A stretch of DNA of 64,000 nucleotides from contig NZ_NGJU01000010.1 of NCBI RefSeq assembly GCF_003987495.1, positions 1-64,000 on the forward strand, read 5' to 3'. Of the stretch, positions 44,332 to 53,363 are shown piece after piece. Both the position numbers and the translations under genes were made by a program. Numbering within the stretch: the first letter of the stretch is position 1; each line of letters begins with the position of its first letter. A model generated the notes under the pieces. The model did not search any database. It saw only the letters and a program-made list of their open reading frames with translations, and was not told where the DNA came from. The stretch comes from Vagococcus salmoninarum (lineage in GTDB: Bacteria; Bacillota; Bacilli; Lactobacillales; Vagococcaceae).

Positions 44332-44910
44332 ATGAAAATGAATAAGATGGTATTAGGAATTATCAGTGTGGTCGTTGTAATAGGAATCCTTTTTGGAACA
44401 ACTTATAACGGATTAGTGAGTAAAGAGGCAGATGTTGATGCACAATGGGCCAACGTCGAGTCAAAATTACAAAGACGTTATGATTTAATTCCTAACTTAG
44501 TTAACTCAGTTAAAGGTAGTATGAAACAAGAAAAAGAAGTCTTTGGTAACATTGCTGATGCTCGTGCTAAAATGGCAGGAGCTAAAGGGCCAGAAGAAGT
44601 TTCTGAAGCTAGTGGCGAACTAGAAGGGGCATTATCTCGTTTATTAGTCGTGATGGAAAATTATCCTGAGCTTAAATCAAACGAAAATGTCCAAACATTA
44701 ATGACTCAATTAGAAGGAACGGAAAACCGGATTTCAGTTGAACGCGATCGTTACAATGAAGCTGTTAAGTCATATAATGTGGCAATCAGAAAATTCCCGA
44801 AATCAATTTTTGCTAGTATCGGTGGGTTTGATAAGAAAGAGTTCTTCGAAGCTGACAAAGGAGCCGAAAAAGCACCAGACGTTAACTTTGACGATGAGGA
44901 TGACGAGTAA
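44332..44910 (+). CDS. lemA: LemA family protein
   Basis: A 192-residue protein with an N-terminal membrane helix (about 7-26) and a long helical body. The hallmark is YNGLVSKEADVDAQWANVESKLQRRYDLIPNLVNSVKG. LemA proteins are found with TPM-domain proteins, and their cellular role is unclear. AGGAGG precedes the ATG. The TPM gene begins 30 bases after it. Confidence 0.95.
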   Translation: MKMNKMVLGIISVVVVIGILFGTTYNGLVSKEADVDAQWANVESKLQRRYDLIPNLVNSVKGSMKQEKEVFGNIADARAKMAGAKGPEEVSEASGELEGALSRLLVVMENYPELKSNENVQTLMTQLEGTENRISVERDRYNEAVKSYNVAIRKFPKSIFASIGGFDKKEFFEADKGAEKAPDVNFDDEDDE

Positions 44911-44940
44911 TTAGTCAATTAGTATTAAGGGGATGAGAAA

Positions 44941-46452
44941 ATGAGACGTCTGATTAAATATGGGACTGGCTTAGTTGCAATCCTTGGACTACTATTACTT
45001 TTTTCACCAGCTAACGTCAAGGCGGAAGTTAAGACAATTTTTGTTGAAGATTATGCAGGGATCTTGAATGATCAAGACAAAATGGCTATTCGTGATTTAA
45101 ACGAAAAAACCTTTAAAGAGTTAGAAGGAGAGCCTCAGTATGCAGTGGTGACTCTTAAAAACTTAGATAAGTATGGTAGTATCGAAGATTATGCTGAGAA
45201 GAAGTTTCAAAAGTTAGGTATTGGTAATGAAAACAGTGACAATGGCTTCTTGTTTGTGATTTCAATTGAAGACCATGACTATCGTTTAGAAACCGGTTAT
45301 GGTGTTGAAGCTGTTATTACCGATGGCATGAAACGGGACATTGTAACTAGTGACATTGAAGATGAACTTAGAGCTGAAAACTACGGCAAAGCAGTGATGA
45401 TGATTACTGCTAATATTGAAAAAGTGGTAGTAGAGCGTTATGGTGATTATGCCGCTTCAGTGGCCCAAGTAGATGAATCAAAAGCACGGACCCGCCAGTT
45501 TATAAAAATGGTCTTAATGGGGATTATGTCCTTAGGCTTAGTCTTTGTCTTTGGGATTTCCCAACATAATCAGAAGAAGAAAAAGATTCAAAAAGCAGCT
45601 GAAAAATTTGTCAGCCCAGAACTCCAAGTCCAATTATACAATAACCCTCGCAAACCCCTTGTTTTAGGGGGTCAGCAATTACCAACGGATCACCGACTTA
45701 GAGATTGGCAACTCTCGAAAGCTGTGGCAACAGCCTTGATTAGTCAACCAGCTTGGAAAAACGTTGATGATCGGGAAGAGCTGTTAAAGGAGCAAATTGG
45801 GAAGTTTTTTGTGGAGGATGCTGTTGTTAAGTATTGGAAACAGAAACCAGAAAATGCTGAGTATAATTTAGATATTTATTTGGAGCATGATAGTTTTAAT
45901 TCGTTAGTCGCAACGTATCATCAACAATTCTTCAATCAAACTGTTTTAACTAGAAACCCTTTAAGTGGTGAAGTTGGTTATAAAATCATTAAAGAATTTG
46001 TTGATAAGGTGACTCAAGAACATAAACTTGCTTTACAAATTACGGCTCAAAATAAAGCTAAAGTAAAATCGGTATCAGAACAATTTTTAGTCAACAATAA
46101 TGTCAGGTTCCGAGATACAACTGACCAACGACTAATGGTTGCTTTAATGGTTTACTTCGTTTTAAAAGATCGAAATTTAGCAGACCCTAATTTGGTGACG
46201 CAAAACTTAATCGGGCAACCGGAAATCGAAAGAGCTTATGGCTTCGCCCGTAAAAAACGCCAGAGTATTGAAAGAAGCTACCGCAACAAAGCGATTGCTG
46301 ATTTAGAAAGCATGATGCTCGGGACTTACTTCTTGCAAAGCTCAATGATGTGGTCAAGTTATCGTTCTAGTAGTAGTGGTTCCTCCCTTGGTGGTGGCTC
46401 CTCATTCGGAGGCGGCTCATCAGGTGGTGGCGGTTTTTCAGGAAAATGGTAA
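44941..46452 (+). CDS. TPM-domain membrane protein with Gly/Ser-rich tail
   Basis: A 503-residue protein: signal peptide (1-28), extracytoplasmic TPM domain (about 33-165, with DYAGILNDQDKMAIRDLNEK and DNGFLFVISIEDHDYRLETGYGVE), a membrane helix near 186-205, then about 270 cytoplasmic-side residues with no known domain, and a final Gly/Ser tail (GGGSSFGGGSSGGGGFSGKW). TPM proteins normally move straight from the membrane helix to the Gly-rich tail, so the long insert is unusual. It follows lemA as in many bacteria. A strong terminator closes the operon. Confidence 0.88.
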   Translation: MRRLIKYGTGLVAILGLLLLFSPANVKAEVKTIFVEDYAGILNDQDKMAIRDLNEKTFKELEGEPQYAVVTLKNLDKYGSIEDYAEKKFQKLGIGNENSDNGFLFVISIEDHDYRLETGYGVEAVITDGMKRDIVTSDIEDELRAENYGKAVMMITANIEKVVVERYGDYAASVAQVDESKARTRQFIKMVLMGIMSLGLVFVFGISQHNQKKKKIQKAAEKFVSPELQVQLYNNPRKPLVLGGQQLPTDHRLRDWQLSKAVATALISQPAWKNVDDREELLKEQIGKFFVEDAVVKYWKQKPENAEYNLDIYLEHDSFNSLVATYHQQFFNQTVLTRNPLSGEVGYKIIKEFVDKVTQEHKLALQITAQNKAKVKSVSEQFLVNNNVRFRDTTDQRLMVALMVYFVLKDRNLADPNLVTQNLIGQPEIERAYGFARKKRQSIERSYRNKAIADLESMMLGTYFLQSSMMWSSYRSSSSGSSLGGGSSFGGGSSGGGGFSGKW

Positions 46453-46458
46453 AGGGAA

Positions 46459-46498
46459 TGCCAGAACAACTCGAATTAAGAGTTGTTCTGGCATTTTT
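46459..46498 (+). terminator. Terminator of lemA-TPM operon
   Basis: TGCCAGAACAACTC and GAGTTGTTCTGGCA, 14-bp perfect stem, followed by TTTTT. Confidence 0.9.
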
Positions 46499-46500
46499 GT

Positions 46501-47046
46501 TTATAGGTCAGTAATTCGTGCTCGGAGCAAGGCGTTGCGAATAAGCAGACCAACCATGGCAGCCGCCACAGCTTTAATAATTCCTGGAATAATAAAAGCG
46601 ACTAAACCACCAGATAAAGCGGCACTCCAAGTCAAATTAGCGGCAACTTTTAACCAAGCCATCCCGAATAGAAGAGTAACTAAGGCGCCAGCACAGTTGG
46701 CAATGATTGCCCAAAACGTTGTATGCTTGGTTTTTTGTAATAAATAGCCAGTTACTAAACCATTAAAAATAAAGCCGACTAAGTAGCCGCCAGTAGGACC
46801 GAATAAGATGGCAATGCCTGAGCTGAAGCCAGCAAAAACAGGTAGCCCGATAATCCCCATGAGGAGATAAATTAAAATAGCAATCACACTATTCAGTGGT
46901 GATAAGATAGTTGCAACAATCCCAATGGCAAAAGTTTGACCAGTTAAAGGCACTAAACCAAAGGGTAAAGTAAATTGAGCGATGATCGCGATAATAATGG
47001 CGAATTGGGCATTAATAATTAGTTGTTTTAATTTTTTATTTCTCAT
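46501..47046 (-). CDS. bioY: BioY biotin transporter S component
   Basis: A 181-residue, six-helix membrane protein that binds biotin for an ECF transporter. Diagnostic elements are LTGQTFAIGIVATILSP and SSGIAILFGPTGGYLVGFI. It probably works with a shared energizing module (EcfA/A'/T) encoded elsewhere. AACAGGAG precedes the ATG and a BirA box lies just upstream, so it should be repressed when biotin is plentiful. Confidence 0.95.
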   Translation of the reverse strand: MRNKKLKQLIINAQFAIIIAIIAQFTLPFGLVPLTGQTFAIGIVATILSPLNSVIAILIYLLMGIIGLPVFAGFSSGIAILFGPTGGYLVGFIFNGLVTGYLLQKTKHTTFWAIIANCAGALVTLLFGMAWLKVAANLTWSAALSGGLVAFIIPGIIKAVAAAMVGLLIRNALLRARITDL

Positions 47047-47067
47047 ATGTCACTCCTGTTTTTGTAT

Positions 47068-47096
47068 TGTTAACCGCTAACTATTTTAGGTTAACA
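47068..47096 (-). promoter_or_regulatory. BirA operator of bioY
   Basis: TGTTAAC-N15-GTTAACA, the Firmicute BirA consensus, 22 bases before the bioY start codon. Confidence 0.85.
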
Positions 47097-47132
47097 TTGT
47101 TTTTTGGAGAAAGCAAGAAAATAATCAAAAAT

Positions 47133-47165
47133 AAAAAAGGGCCGTGACATCAGTCAACGGTCCTT
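47133..47165 (-). terminator. Terminator of yajQ
   Basis: On the minus strand GGACCGTTGAC/GTCACGGCC-type stem followed by TTTTTT. Confidence 0.75.
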
Positions 47166-47170
47166 TGATC

Positions 47171-47662
47171 TTAACGGAAATTACTAAATTGGAGTTCAAT
47201 TGGTAAGGGGAGTTCACGGGTTAACGCCATGACCGCCTGTAAATCATCCCGACTTTTGCCAGTGACTCGAATTTGGTCATCTTGAATCGTTGCTTTGACT
47301 TTTAGCTTAGAATTTTTAATGGCTGTCGTGATTTTTTTAGAATTATCACGATCAATGCCACTGACTAAGTCACCCGTTTGCCGAGCATTACCACCTAAAG
47401 CGTGTTCACTTTTAGAAAATTGGATATTTTTAATGGGTACACCGTGCTTCATTAATTTACTGAAGAGCACATCTTTGACTTGTTCTAATTTAAAGTCATC
47501 CTCAGCAACAACAATTAGTTTATCACCATCAAGTTTTATATCAGCGATTGAGCCTTTAAAATCAAAACGGTTAGTAATTTCTTTTAATGCCACAGCTAAG
47601 GCATTTTTTACATCTTCCATATCAATCTCTGAAACAATATCGAAACTAGCATCTTTAGCCAT
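47171..47662 (-). CDS. yajQ: YajQ family nucleotide-binding protein
   Basis: A 163-residue protein with the tandem ferredoxin-like fold of the YajQ/UPF0234 family (DASFDIVSEIDMEDVKNAL, ITNRFDFKGSIADI, ELPLPIELQFSNFR at the end). Relatives bind nucleotides, including cyclic di-GMP in Xanthomonas; whether this one does is unknown. GGAGG precedes the ATG. Monocistronic. Confidence 0.95.
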   Translation of the reverse strand: MAKDASFDIVSEIDMEDVKNALAVALKEITNRFDFKGSIADIKLDGDKLIVVAEDDFKLEQVKDVLFSKLMKHGVPIKNIQFSKSEHALGGNARQTGDLVSGIDRDNSKKITTAIKNSKLKVKATIQDDQIRVTGKSRDDLQAVMALTRELPLPIELQFSNFR

Positions 47663-47840
47663 TTTATTTCCTCCTAATAATATATATTCAAATAAGGCAG
47701 ATAACTTCTTATATATCTTAGCATGAAAGGGGTTAACAATAAAGAAACTCGGGAAAATTTTCGTAAATATCCAAAAAAAGGCTATGAATCAGCCGCATAA
47801 ACTGATATTCTAAGCTAGTGAATAATTTAGGAGGCTTAAC

Positions 47841-48758
47841 ATGAAGAGAAGTTTTTTGTGGTTATTAAAAAATGAACTGCTTTCAAAAATTGGGGTTGTA
47901 ATTTTAGCCGGAATTTTGGCAGCTGTGTCTTTAAATATGTTTTTAATCCCAGCCAATGTTTTTTCAGCTGGTATGAATGGGATTTCTCAGCTAGTTTCAG
48001 GAGCCTTTGAGATGTATTTAGGTATTAAAATTGATACTGGTCTATTAATTTTCTTACTGAATGTGCCAATTTTTATTATTAGTTGGCTGAAACTCGGGAA
48101 ATCAGCGACAGTCTTTAGCTTTTTAACGGTCCTTTCGATTTCTGTTACAACAATGATTATTCCCCAACAAGTTGTTACTGATAATGCTTTAATGAATGCA
48201 ATCGTCGGTGGTGTCTTAGTTGGTTTTGGGGCTGGTTTATGTCTAAAGCTTGGTTTTACAACTGGTGGTTTAGATGTGATTTCCTTAGTCATTGCTAAAA
48301 CAACAGGACGATCAGTGGGGAGTTTACTATTCTCAATGAATTTATTAATTATTATTGTCGCTGGCATGATGTATGATTGGGAAGCGGCCTTGTATACGAT
48401 TATCTCGATCTATTGTTTAACCCAAGTTGTAGATATGATTCATACTGGCAGTCAAAAAGTTACCGCCTTTATCGTGTCTAATAAATCAGAGATTGTCATC
48501 AAAGAAATTAAAGAAAATGTTGCTCGGGGAATGACTTTAATGCCTTCCCGTGGTGGATATACTAATTTAGAAAGTACGATGATTATGATGGTTGTCAGTC
48601 GTTATGAATTATTTGACTTAGAAAAAGCCGTTTACTCTGTTGACCCTAATGCCTTTATTAACATCACCCCGACTCAAAGTGTGATGGGAATGTACTGGAA
48701 TGAAGATCAGCAAAAAGCCTTTAAACAAAATCAAGAAAAGGCTTTAAGAGAAAGTTAG
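47841..48758 (+). CDS. YitT family membrane protein
   Basis: A 305-residue protein with about five membrane helices (DUF161, including GMNGISQLVSG and GFGAGLCLKLGFTTGGLDVI) and a C-terminal cytoplasmic DUF2179 domain (SRYELFDLEKAVYSVDPNAFINITP). The family's role is not established. AGGAGG precedes the ATG. A terminator follows. Confidence 0.92.
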   Translation: MKRSFLWLLKNELLSKIGVVILAGILAAVSLNMFLIPANVFSAGMNGISQLVSGAFEMYLGIKIDTGLLIFLLNVPIFIISWLKLGKSATVFSFLTVLSISVTTMIIPQQVVTDNALMNAIVGGVLVGFGAGLCLKLGFTTGGLDVISLVIAKTTGRSVGSLLFSMNLLIIIVAGMMYDWEAALYTIISIYCLTQVVDMIHTGSQKVTAFIVSNKSEIVIKEIKENVARGMTLMPSRGGYTNLESTMIMMVVSRYELFDLEKAVYSVDPNAFINITPTQSVMGMYWNEDQQKAFKQNQEKALRES

Positions 48759-48786
48759 CAAGTTCAATCAATGAACTTGTTTTTTC
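48759..48786 (+). terminator. Terminator after yitT-type gene
   Basis: CAAGTTCA/TGAACTTG around ATCAA, then T6. Confidence 0.85.
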
Positions 48787-48806
48787 TTTGCTTATTTTTT
48801 GAACTA

Positions 48807-48815
48807 TGCTATTCT
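48807..48815 (+). promoter_or_regulatory. Extended -10 promoter of lysA
   Basis: TG-C-TATTCT lies 33 bases before the start. No lysine riboswitch fits in this short leader. Confidence 0.5.
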
Positions 48816-48848
48816 TTTAGTACATTAAGAAAGAATGAGGGCAAAAGA

Positions 48849-50144
48849 ATGACGTTATTCGGGACTGCAGTATTTAACGAAAAGCAACACCTTGAAATTG
48901 GTGGCTGTGACACAGTTGCCTTAGTGAAAGACTACCAAACACCATTATTTGTTTACGATGTGGCTTTAATTAAAGAAAAAGCTCGCGGGTTTAAACAAAC
49001 ATTTGAAACATTAGAGATGCCTCACCGGGTTGTGTACGCAAGTAAAGCCTTTACGTCAATTGCTTTATATCGCTTGTTAGCGGCGGAAGGCTTAGCCTTT
49101 GACGTTGTTTCTGGCGGTGAGCTTTACACGGCGCTAAAAGCCGGGGTTGACCCTGAAATGATTGAATTTCATGGAAATAATAAAACACCTGAAGAATTAG
49201 CAATGGCCATTGATAGCCAAGTCGGAGTAATTGTCGTTGATAACTTTTACGAATTAAGTGTCTTAACAGACTTGTTAAAAACGAAGAAAACTAGACAAAA
49301 AATCTTGTTACGCCTTGCACCAGGAATTGACGCCCACACACATGATTATATTTTAACTGGTCAAGAAGATTCCAAATTTGGTTTTGATGTCAAGAGTGGT
49401 CAAGGGGAACAAGCCTTACAACAAGTTTTAAGTACACCAGAATTAGAGTTACTAGGAATCCACTGTCATATCGGTTCACAAATTTTTGGAACGGAAGGCT
49501 TTCAAGCGGCGACTGAAAAGATGTTAAGTGTCTTAGTTGATTGGCGCCAACGGTTTAATTATGTGGCAAAGGTGCTTAATTTAGGTGGTGGCTTCGGTGT
49601 GGTTTATTCGGAAGCAGATACGCCTTTACCAGCGGCAGAATATGTTAGACAAATCGCCACTATGGTTAAAGAAAGTTGTTTAGCTGAAACCTATCCTTTA
49701 CCGGAAGTTTGGATTGAACCTGGACGCTCGATTGTAGCTGAAGCGGGAACAACACTTTACACCGTTGGGGCTGAAAAAGTCGTTCCGAGTATTCGCAAGT
49801 TTGTCTCGGTAGATGGCGGCATGGGGGATAATATTCGCCCAGCGTTGTATGGTGCTCTCTATTCAGCAGTTTTAGCTAACCGTCATGAAGAGGAAACAGA
49901 GGTCATCACATTGACAGGTAAGTATTGTGAATCTGGTGATAAATTGATTACTGATCTTGATTTTCCGAAAGTTGTTCCTGGCGATTTAGTTGCTGTCTTA
50001 ACGACTGGGGCCTATGGGTATTCAATGGCTAGCACTTACAATAAAAATCCTAAGCCAGCAGTTGTCTTTGTGGAAGCGGGTCAAGCCCAACTAGTTTTAC
50101 GCCGAGAAACTTTCGCTGACTTGACTCAATTAGATGTGTTTTAA
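48849..50144 (+). CDS. lysA: Diaminopimelate decarboxylase
   Basis: Converts meso-diaminopimelate to lysine. A 431-residue PLP barrel enzyme with Lys66 in VVYASKAF, the HCHIGSQIF and GGGFGVVYSE motifs, EPGRSIVAEAG, and the active-site CESGDKL from the partner subunit. The open frame runs 26 codons further upstream, but those overlap the preceding terminator and promoter. GAGGGC precedes the ATG at 48849. The other lysine genes are not in the window, although a PatA-type aminotransferase is at 22072. Confidence 0.94.
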   Translation: MTLFGTAVFNEKQHLEIGGCDTVALVKDYQTPLFVYDVALIKEKARGFKQTFETLEMPHRVVYASKAFTSIALYRLLAAEGLAFDVVSGGELYTALKAGVDPEMIEFHGNNKTPEELAMAIDSQVGVIVVDNFYELSVLTDLLKTKKTRQKILLRLAPGIDAHTHDYILTGQEDSKFGFDVKSGQGEQALQQVLSTPELELLGIHCHIGSQIFGTEGFQAATEKMLSVLVDWRQRFNYVAKVLNLGGGFGVVYSEADTPLPAAEYVRQIATMVKESCLAETYPLPEVWIEPGRSIVAEAGTTLYTVGAEKVVPSIRKFVSVDGGMGDNIRPALYGALYSAVLANRHEEETEVITLTGKYCESGDKLITDLDFPKVVPGDLVAVLTTGAYGYSMASTYNKNPKPAVVFVEAGQAQLVLRRETFADLTQLDVF

Positions 50145-50150
50145 AAACTA

Positions 50151-50177
50151 GACTTGCTAATTAGCAAGTCCTTTTTT
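50151..50177 (+). terminator. Terminator after lysA
   Basis: GACTTGCTAATTAGCAAGTC self-complementary stem followed by CTTTTTT. Confidence 0.88.
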
Positions 50178-50252
50178 ATAACGCTTATTATTTAAAGAGC
50201 CGATAGTCTATGATACAATAAAGCCATGATTATGATTGAGGAGGAATATGGA

Positions 50253-51002
50253 ATGATTAGTGTTTACGATCGAGTGATTTCAACAATCCCTGTATTAGAA
50301 ATAGTTCTCACAGAACGTCAAGGAGAAGCCTTGCCGACTGTGGTTTTTTATCATGGTTGGACAAATGTCAAAGAGCAAAGTTTGATTCACGGGTATGAAA
50401 TTGCTAAAAAGGGCTTTCGGGTATTGTTACCTGAAGCCATTTACCATGGTCAGCGGCAAGATGACAAACTAACGAAAGAACACATGATGGATTTTTGGGA
50501 AATTATTCAGCAAAACATAACAGAATTCCCAATTATTACTGATTATTATATTAAAGCCAAGCTAAGTGATCCTGAACGCTTAGGAGTAACGGGAGCTTCC
50601 ATGGGTGGGATTACAACCTGTGGCTTACTAACATCGTATCCAGCAATTAAAGCGGGTGTTTGCTTGATGGGTAGCCCTAATTTAACCGCTTTTGCCCAAG
50701 GGACAGTCGCAGCCATTGAAGCAGCAGGCACTGTTTTACCAGCAGATACGGCAAGTCAATTAGCCAAATTAAAGAAATATGATCTGAGTCTTAATCCAGG
50801 TAACTTAGCTGGTCGGCCAATTCATTTTTGGCACGGCGAAGAAGATCCAGTCATTCCTTATCTTGAGACTTTCGCTTTTTATGAAAAGTTCAAAGGAACT
50901 GAAGCTGGTCGGAATTTGAGTTTTACAAGGACTGCTGACGGTCACCGGGTGCCTTATCAGATCTCTTTGGAAACAGCCACTTTCTTTGGAGAACACTTGT
51001 AA
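50253..51002 (+). CDS. Alpha/beta hydrolase, YtmA/S9-like esterase
   Basis: A 249-residue cytoplasmic hydrolase. The nucleophile elbow is TGASMGGIT, the acid in HGEEDPVIPY and the histidine in ADGHRVP; FYHGWTNVKEQ forms the oxyanion-hole strand. It resembles B. subtilis YtmA (prolyl-oligopeptidase-type esterase). GAGGAGG precedes; the ATG at 50253 is preferred to 50226. Substrate unknown. Confidence 0.85.
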   Translation: MISVYDRVISTIPVLEIVLTERQGEALPTVVFYHGWTNVKEQSLIHGYEIAKKGFRVLLPEAIYHGQRQDDKLTKEHMMDFWEIIQQNITEFPIITDYYIKAKLSDPERLGVTGASMGGITTCGLLTSYPAIKAGVCLMGSPNLTAFAQGTVAAIEAAGTVLPADTASQLAKLKKYDLSLNPGNLAGRPIHFWHGEEDPVIPYLETFAFYEKFKGTEAGRNLSFTRTADGHRVPYQISLETATFFGEHL

Positions 51003-51086
51003 TAATTAAAGACTAGACTTTCTCATTTACAAAAAGCCGAATAAAAGTTATTATATGTGAGAGAGTTGTAAAAGGAGGTAATTAAG

Positions 51087-51428
51087 ATGAGTCAAGAAAT
51101 AGAATGGACGTCAGAAGAGATGGACGTTATTAAAGAAGAAATTTTAACAGCCTTAGAAACAGTTATTGATCCGGAATTAGGGATTGATATTGTTAACCTA
51201 GGTCTTATATATGAAGTTGAATTTGCCACAGATGGGTTATGTACCGTTAAAATGACCTTAACAACGATGGGCTGTCCTTTAGCAGATGTGATTACTGAGA
51301 ACATCATCGACGCTTTAAAAGAAGTTGAGGAAGTCAAAGAAACAGAAGTCAAACTTGTGTGGTATCCGGCGTGGACAACAGACCGGATGAGCCGTTATGC
51401 TCGGATTGCTTTAGGGATTAGAGCTTAA
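51087..51428 (+). CDS. Iron-sulfur assembly factor, SufT/MIP18-like
   Basis: A 113-residue DUF59 protein with DPELGIDIVNLGLIYEV and the conserved Cys in TTMGCPLADVI. Such proteins aid Fe-S cluster maturation in bacteria. AAAGGAGG precedes the ATG, with its own terminator. suf genes are not nearby. Confidence 0.92.
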   Translation: MSQEIEWTSEEMDVIKEEILTALETVIDPELGIDIVNLGLIYEVEFATDGLCTVKMTLTTMGCPLADVITENIIDALKEVEEVKETEVKLVWYPAWTTDRMSRYARIALGIRA

Positions 51429-51471
51429 GGATTGCCCAAAAGTGATTAAATGATAAGTCGTAGAACGATTG

Positions 51472-51503
51472 AACTTTCTAATGTAACTATTAGAAAGTTT
51501 TTT
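51472..51503 (+). terminator. Terminator of the SufT-like gene
   Basis: AACTTTCTAAT/ATTAGAAAGTT around GTAACT, then T run. Confidence 0.9.
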
Positions 51504-51746
51504 TATTGCCTAAAAAAGGATTGACAGCCTCTAGGGAAAATAAAATCAATAATTACTAAAGCCTAACATCCAGCTGTTTAAGTAGTCTTTATAAAGAAAA
51601 ATTGCTATAATTTAGGCAACTATTTGTTGTGATTGTTTGTCAGAAACCGTCCTGATTAACTTGAAACTTTGGTGACGCTCAAGAGGTCTTGTCTTTAAGT
51701 AGAGACCATTGCTACTGATGTTACGTTTTTATCCAAAGGAGTTAAA
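51504..51746 (+). promoter_or_regulatory. Promoter and structured leader of the ABC operon
   Basis: An extended -10, TG (51603-51604)-C-TATAAT (51606-51611), predicts a leader of about 130 bases. It contains GGTCT/AGACC around 51686-51709 and other partial stems, without a T run. A TTGACA at about 51522 has no good partner. No gene is seen in the stretch. Confidence 0.45.
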
Positions 51747-52436
51747 ATGATTACACTTACTAATATTACTAAAAGTTATGATGGAAAAACGATTATAAAG
51801 GATGTTACTTTAGAGATGCCTTTAGGCAAAGCTTTAGGGATTATTGGCCCAAATGGCTCGGGAAAAACGACGTTAATCAATATTATGACGAAGAATTTAA
51901 AAGCCGACCAAGGACAGGTGACTTATCAGTTTCCTGAAACGGACTTTGCTACTAAAGTCGGAATTCAAATGCAAGATGGGATGTTTGAAGAGTATGTTAA
52001 AGTTGGTGAGTTAGTCGCTATTTATTGCCACTTATATCGCTTATCATTGGATGTTGGCGAAAATTTTTTAAGGGAATTTGGCTTGGCAGACTTAAAAAAG
52101 ACGTATTTGACTAAATTATCTGGTGGTGAGAAGCAAAAAGTGACGATCCTATTGTCTTTGATTCATGATCCTGATTTCCTGTTTTTTGATGAAATAACGA
52201 CCGGTTTGGATGGTTTTTCAAGAAAGAAGCTACTTGAGTCTTTACTTGAAATTAAAAAAACTGGGAAGAGTTTAGTTCTTGTCAGCCACTACTATGAAGA
52301 AATTTGGAAATTATGCGATGAACTTTTAGTTCTTAGTCAAGGTCAAACTTTATTTTATGGCAAGATCCTTAAAATTGCTGATAACTACTCTGATTTTTCA
52401 GAAAAAATTGATCAGTTAGTAGGCGAAAGCCGATGA
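51747..52436 (+). CDS. ABC transporter ATP-binding protein
   Basis: A 229-residue nucleotide-binding subunit: Walker A GPNGSGKTT (about 34-42), signature LSGGEKQ (124-130), Walker B FLFFDE with Glu149, and SHYYEEIW as the H-loop. It resembles the ABC-2 exporter group that includes multidrug and lantibiotic-immunity systems. It overlaps the permease gene by 4 bases. CAAAGGAG precedes the ATG. Confidence 0.93.
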   Translation: MITLTNITKSYDGKTIIKDVTLEMPLGKALGIIGPNGSGKTTLINIMTKNLKADQGQVTYQFPETDFATKVGIQMQDGMFEEYVKVGELVAIYCHLYRLSLDVGENFLREFGLADLKKTYLTKLSGGEKQKVTILLSLIHDPDFLFFDEITTGLDGFSRKKLLESLLEIKKTGKSLVLVSHYYEEIWKLCDELLVLSQGQTLFYGKILKIADNYSDFSEKIDQLVGESR

Positions 52437-53191
52437 AGAATATCTGGGTTTTTACTCAATTAGAAGTCAAAAAATATTTCCGACAGCCACTAACAATCGG
52501 TTTTGGGGTAATTTTTCCAATTCTATGGGCAATGTTTAATGGTAGTTTTTATGGTAATGCCCCAAGTAGTCTGTTTGAGGGAGTAGGAACAATTGATTTT
52601 ATGTTCCCAGCGTATGTCTTTATGATTATTTTAGTAGCTGGCTTAAGTAGCTTACCTATAGTGATTGCTAAGAACTACGAAGATAAGGTGATTTTAAAAT
52701 ATAGTTTTACCCCACTAAAAAAGCATCAATATTTATTGGCTCTTTATTTAGGTGGCTTTTTATTAGTGATGATTTCAACTTTAACGATGTTCCTCATAAA
52801 TTATTGGCTATTTGATTTGCAAGTACCACCTATCATCAATTTGCTGGCCTTTCTTTTAGTTATTTTCATCGTGTTTTGCGGCATTGCTAGTTTAGGAATA
52901 ATCATCGCTAGTGTTATCAAAGGATTGCAAGAAACCTTGTCAATCGCCTTACTAACTTATTTTAGTTTATTGTTTTTATCTGGGGCGACAGTGCCGCTGC
53001 CAGTCTTTCCACTAGCTGTTCGAAACTTTAGTGAGACTTACGTGCCTTATACAAAAGTCGTGAAGCTCTTACAAAATATTTGGTTAAATCAAGTGGAATC
53101 TGTGAGAGTTAATTTTGTCACTACGATGCTGATTAGCGGAGTGATGTTTTTCTTAGGAATAAAAGCTTTTAGATGGCAACGCCTAGACTAA
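52433..53191 (+). CDS. ABC-2 type permease
   Basis: A 252-residue permease with six hydrophobic segments. It pairs with the ATPase encoded just before it. FSGATVPLPVFP-like text (LSGATVPLPVFPLAVRNFSETYVPYTKVV) is typical of ABC-2 exporters. Start at 52433 inside the end of the ATPase gene gives coupled translation. Cargo unknown; the structured leader upstream hints at drug- or peptide-dependent control (inference). Confidence 0.9.
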   Translation: MKNIWVFTQLEVKKYFRQPLTIGFGVIFPILWAMFNGSFYGNAPSSLFEGVGTIDFMFPAYVFMIILVAGLSSLPIVIAKNYEDKVILKYSFTPLKKHQYLLALYLGGFLLVMISTLTMFLINYWLFDLQVPPIINLLAFLLVIFIVFCGIASLGIIIASVIKGLQETLSIALLTYFSLLFLSGATVPLPVFPLAVRNFSETYVPYTKVVKLLQNIWLNQVESVRVNFVTTMLISGVMFFLGIKAFRWQRLD

Positions 53192-53330
53192 CCGAGGAGT
53201 CAGCTCTTAAATATTTAGCTAAGTAATAGTTGAAGGAAAGTTAGTAAAGAGCTATACTTGTGAATTCACGGGGAAAGAGCAGGTGGCTTAAAAGAGTGAT
53301 CTTAAGTTATGTTTAAAATTAAACTTAGTT

Positions 53331-53348
53331 TGCAAATGCAAATGCAAA
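53331..53348 (+). repeat. Short tandem repeat (TGCAAA)3
   Basis: Three exact TGCAAA units lie 15 bases before the methyltransferase start and could vary in copy number. Confidence 0.6.
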
Positions 53349-53363
53349 TAGAATGGGGAACAA

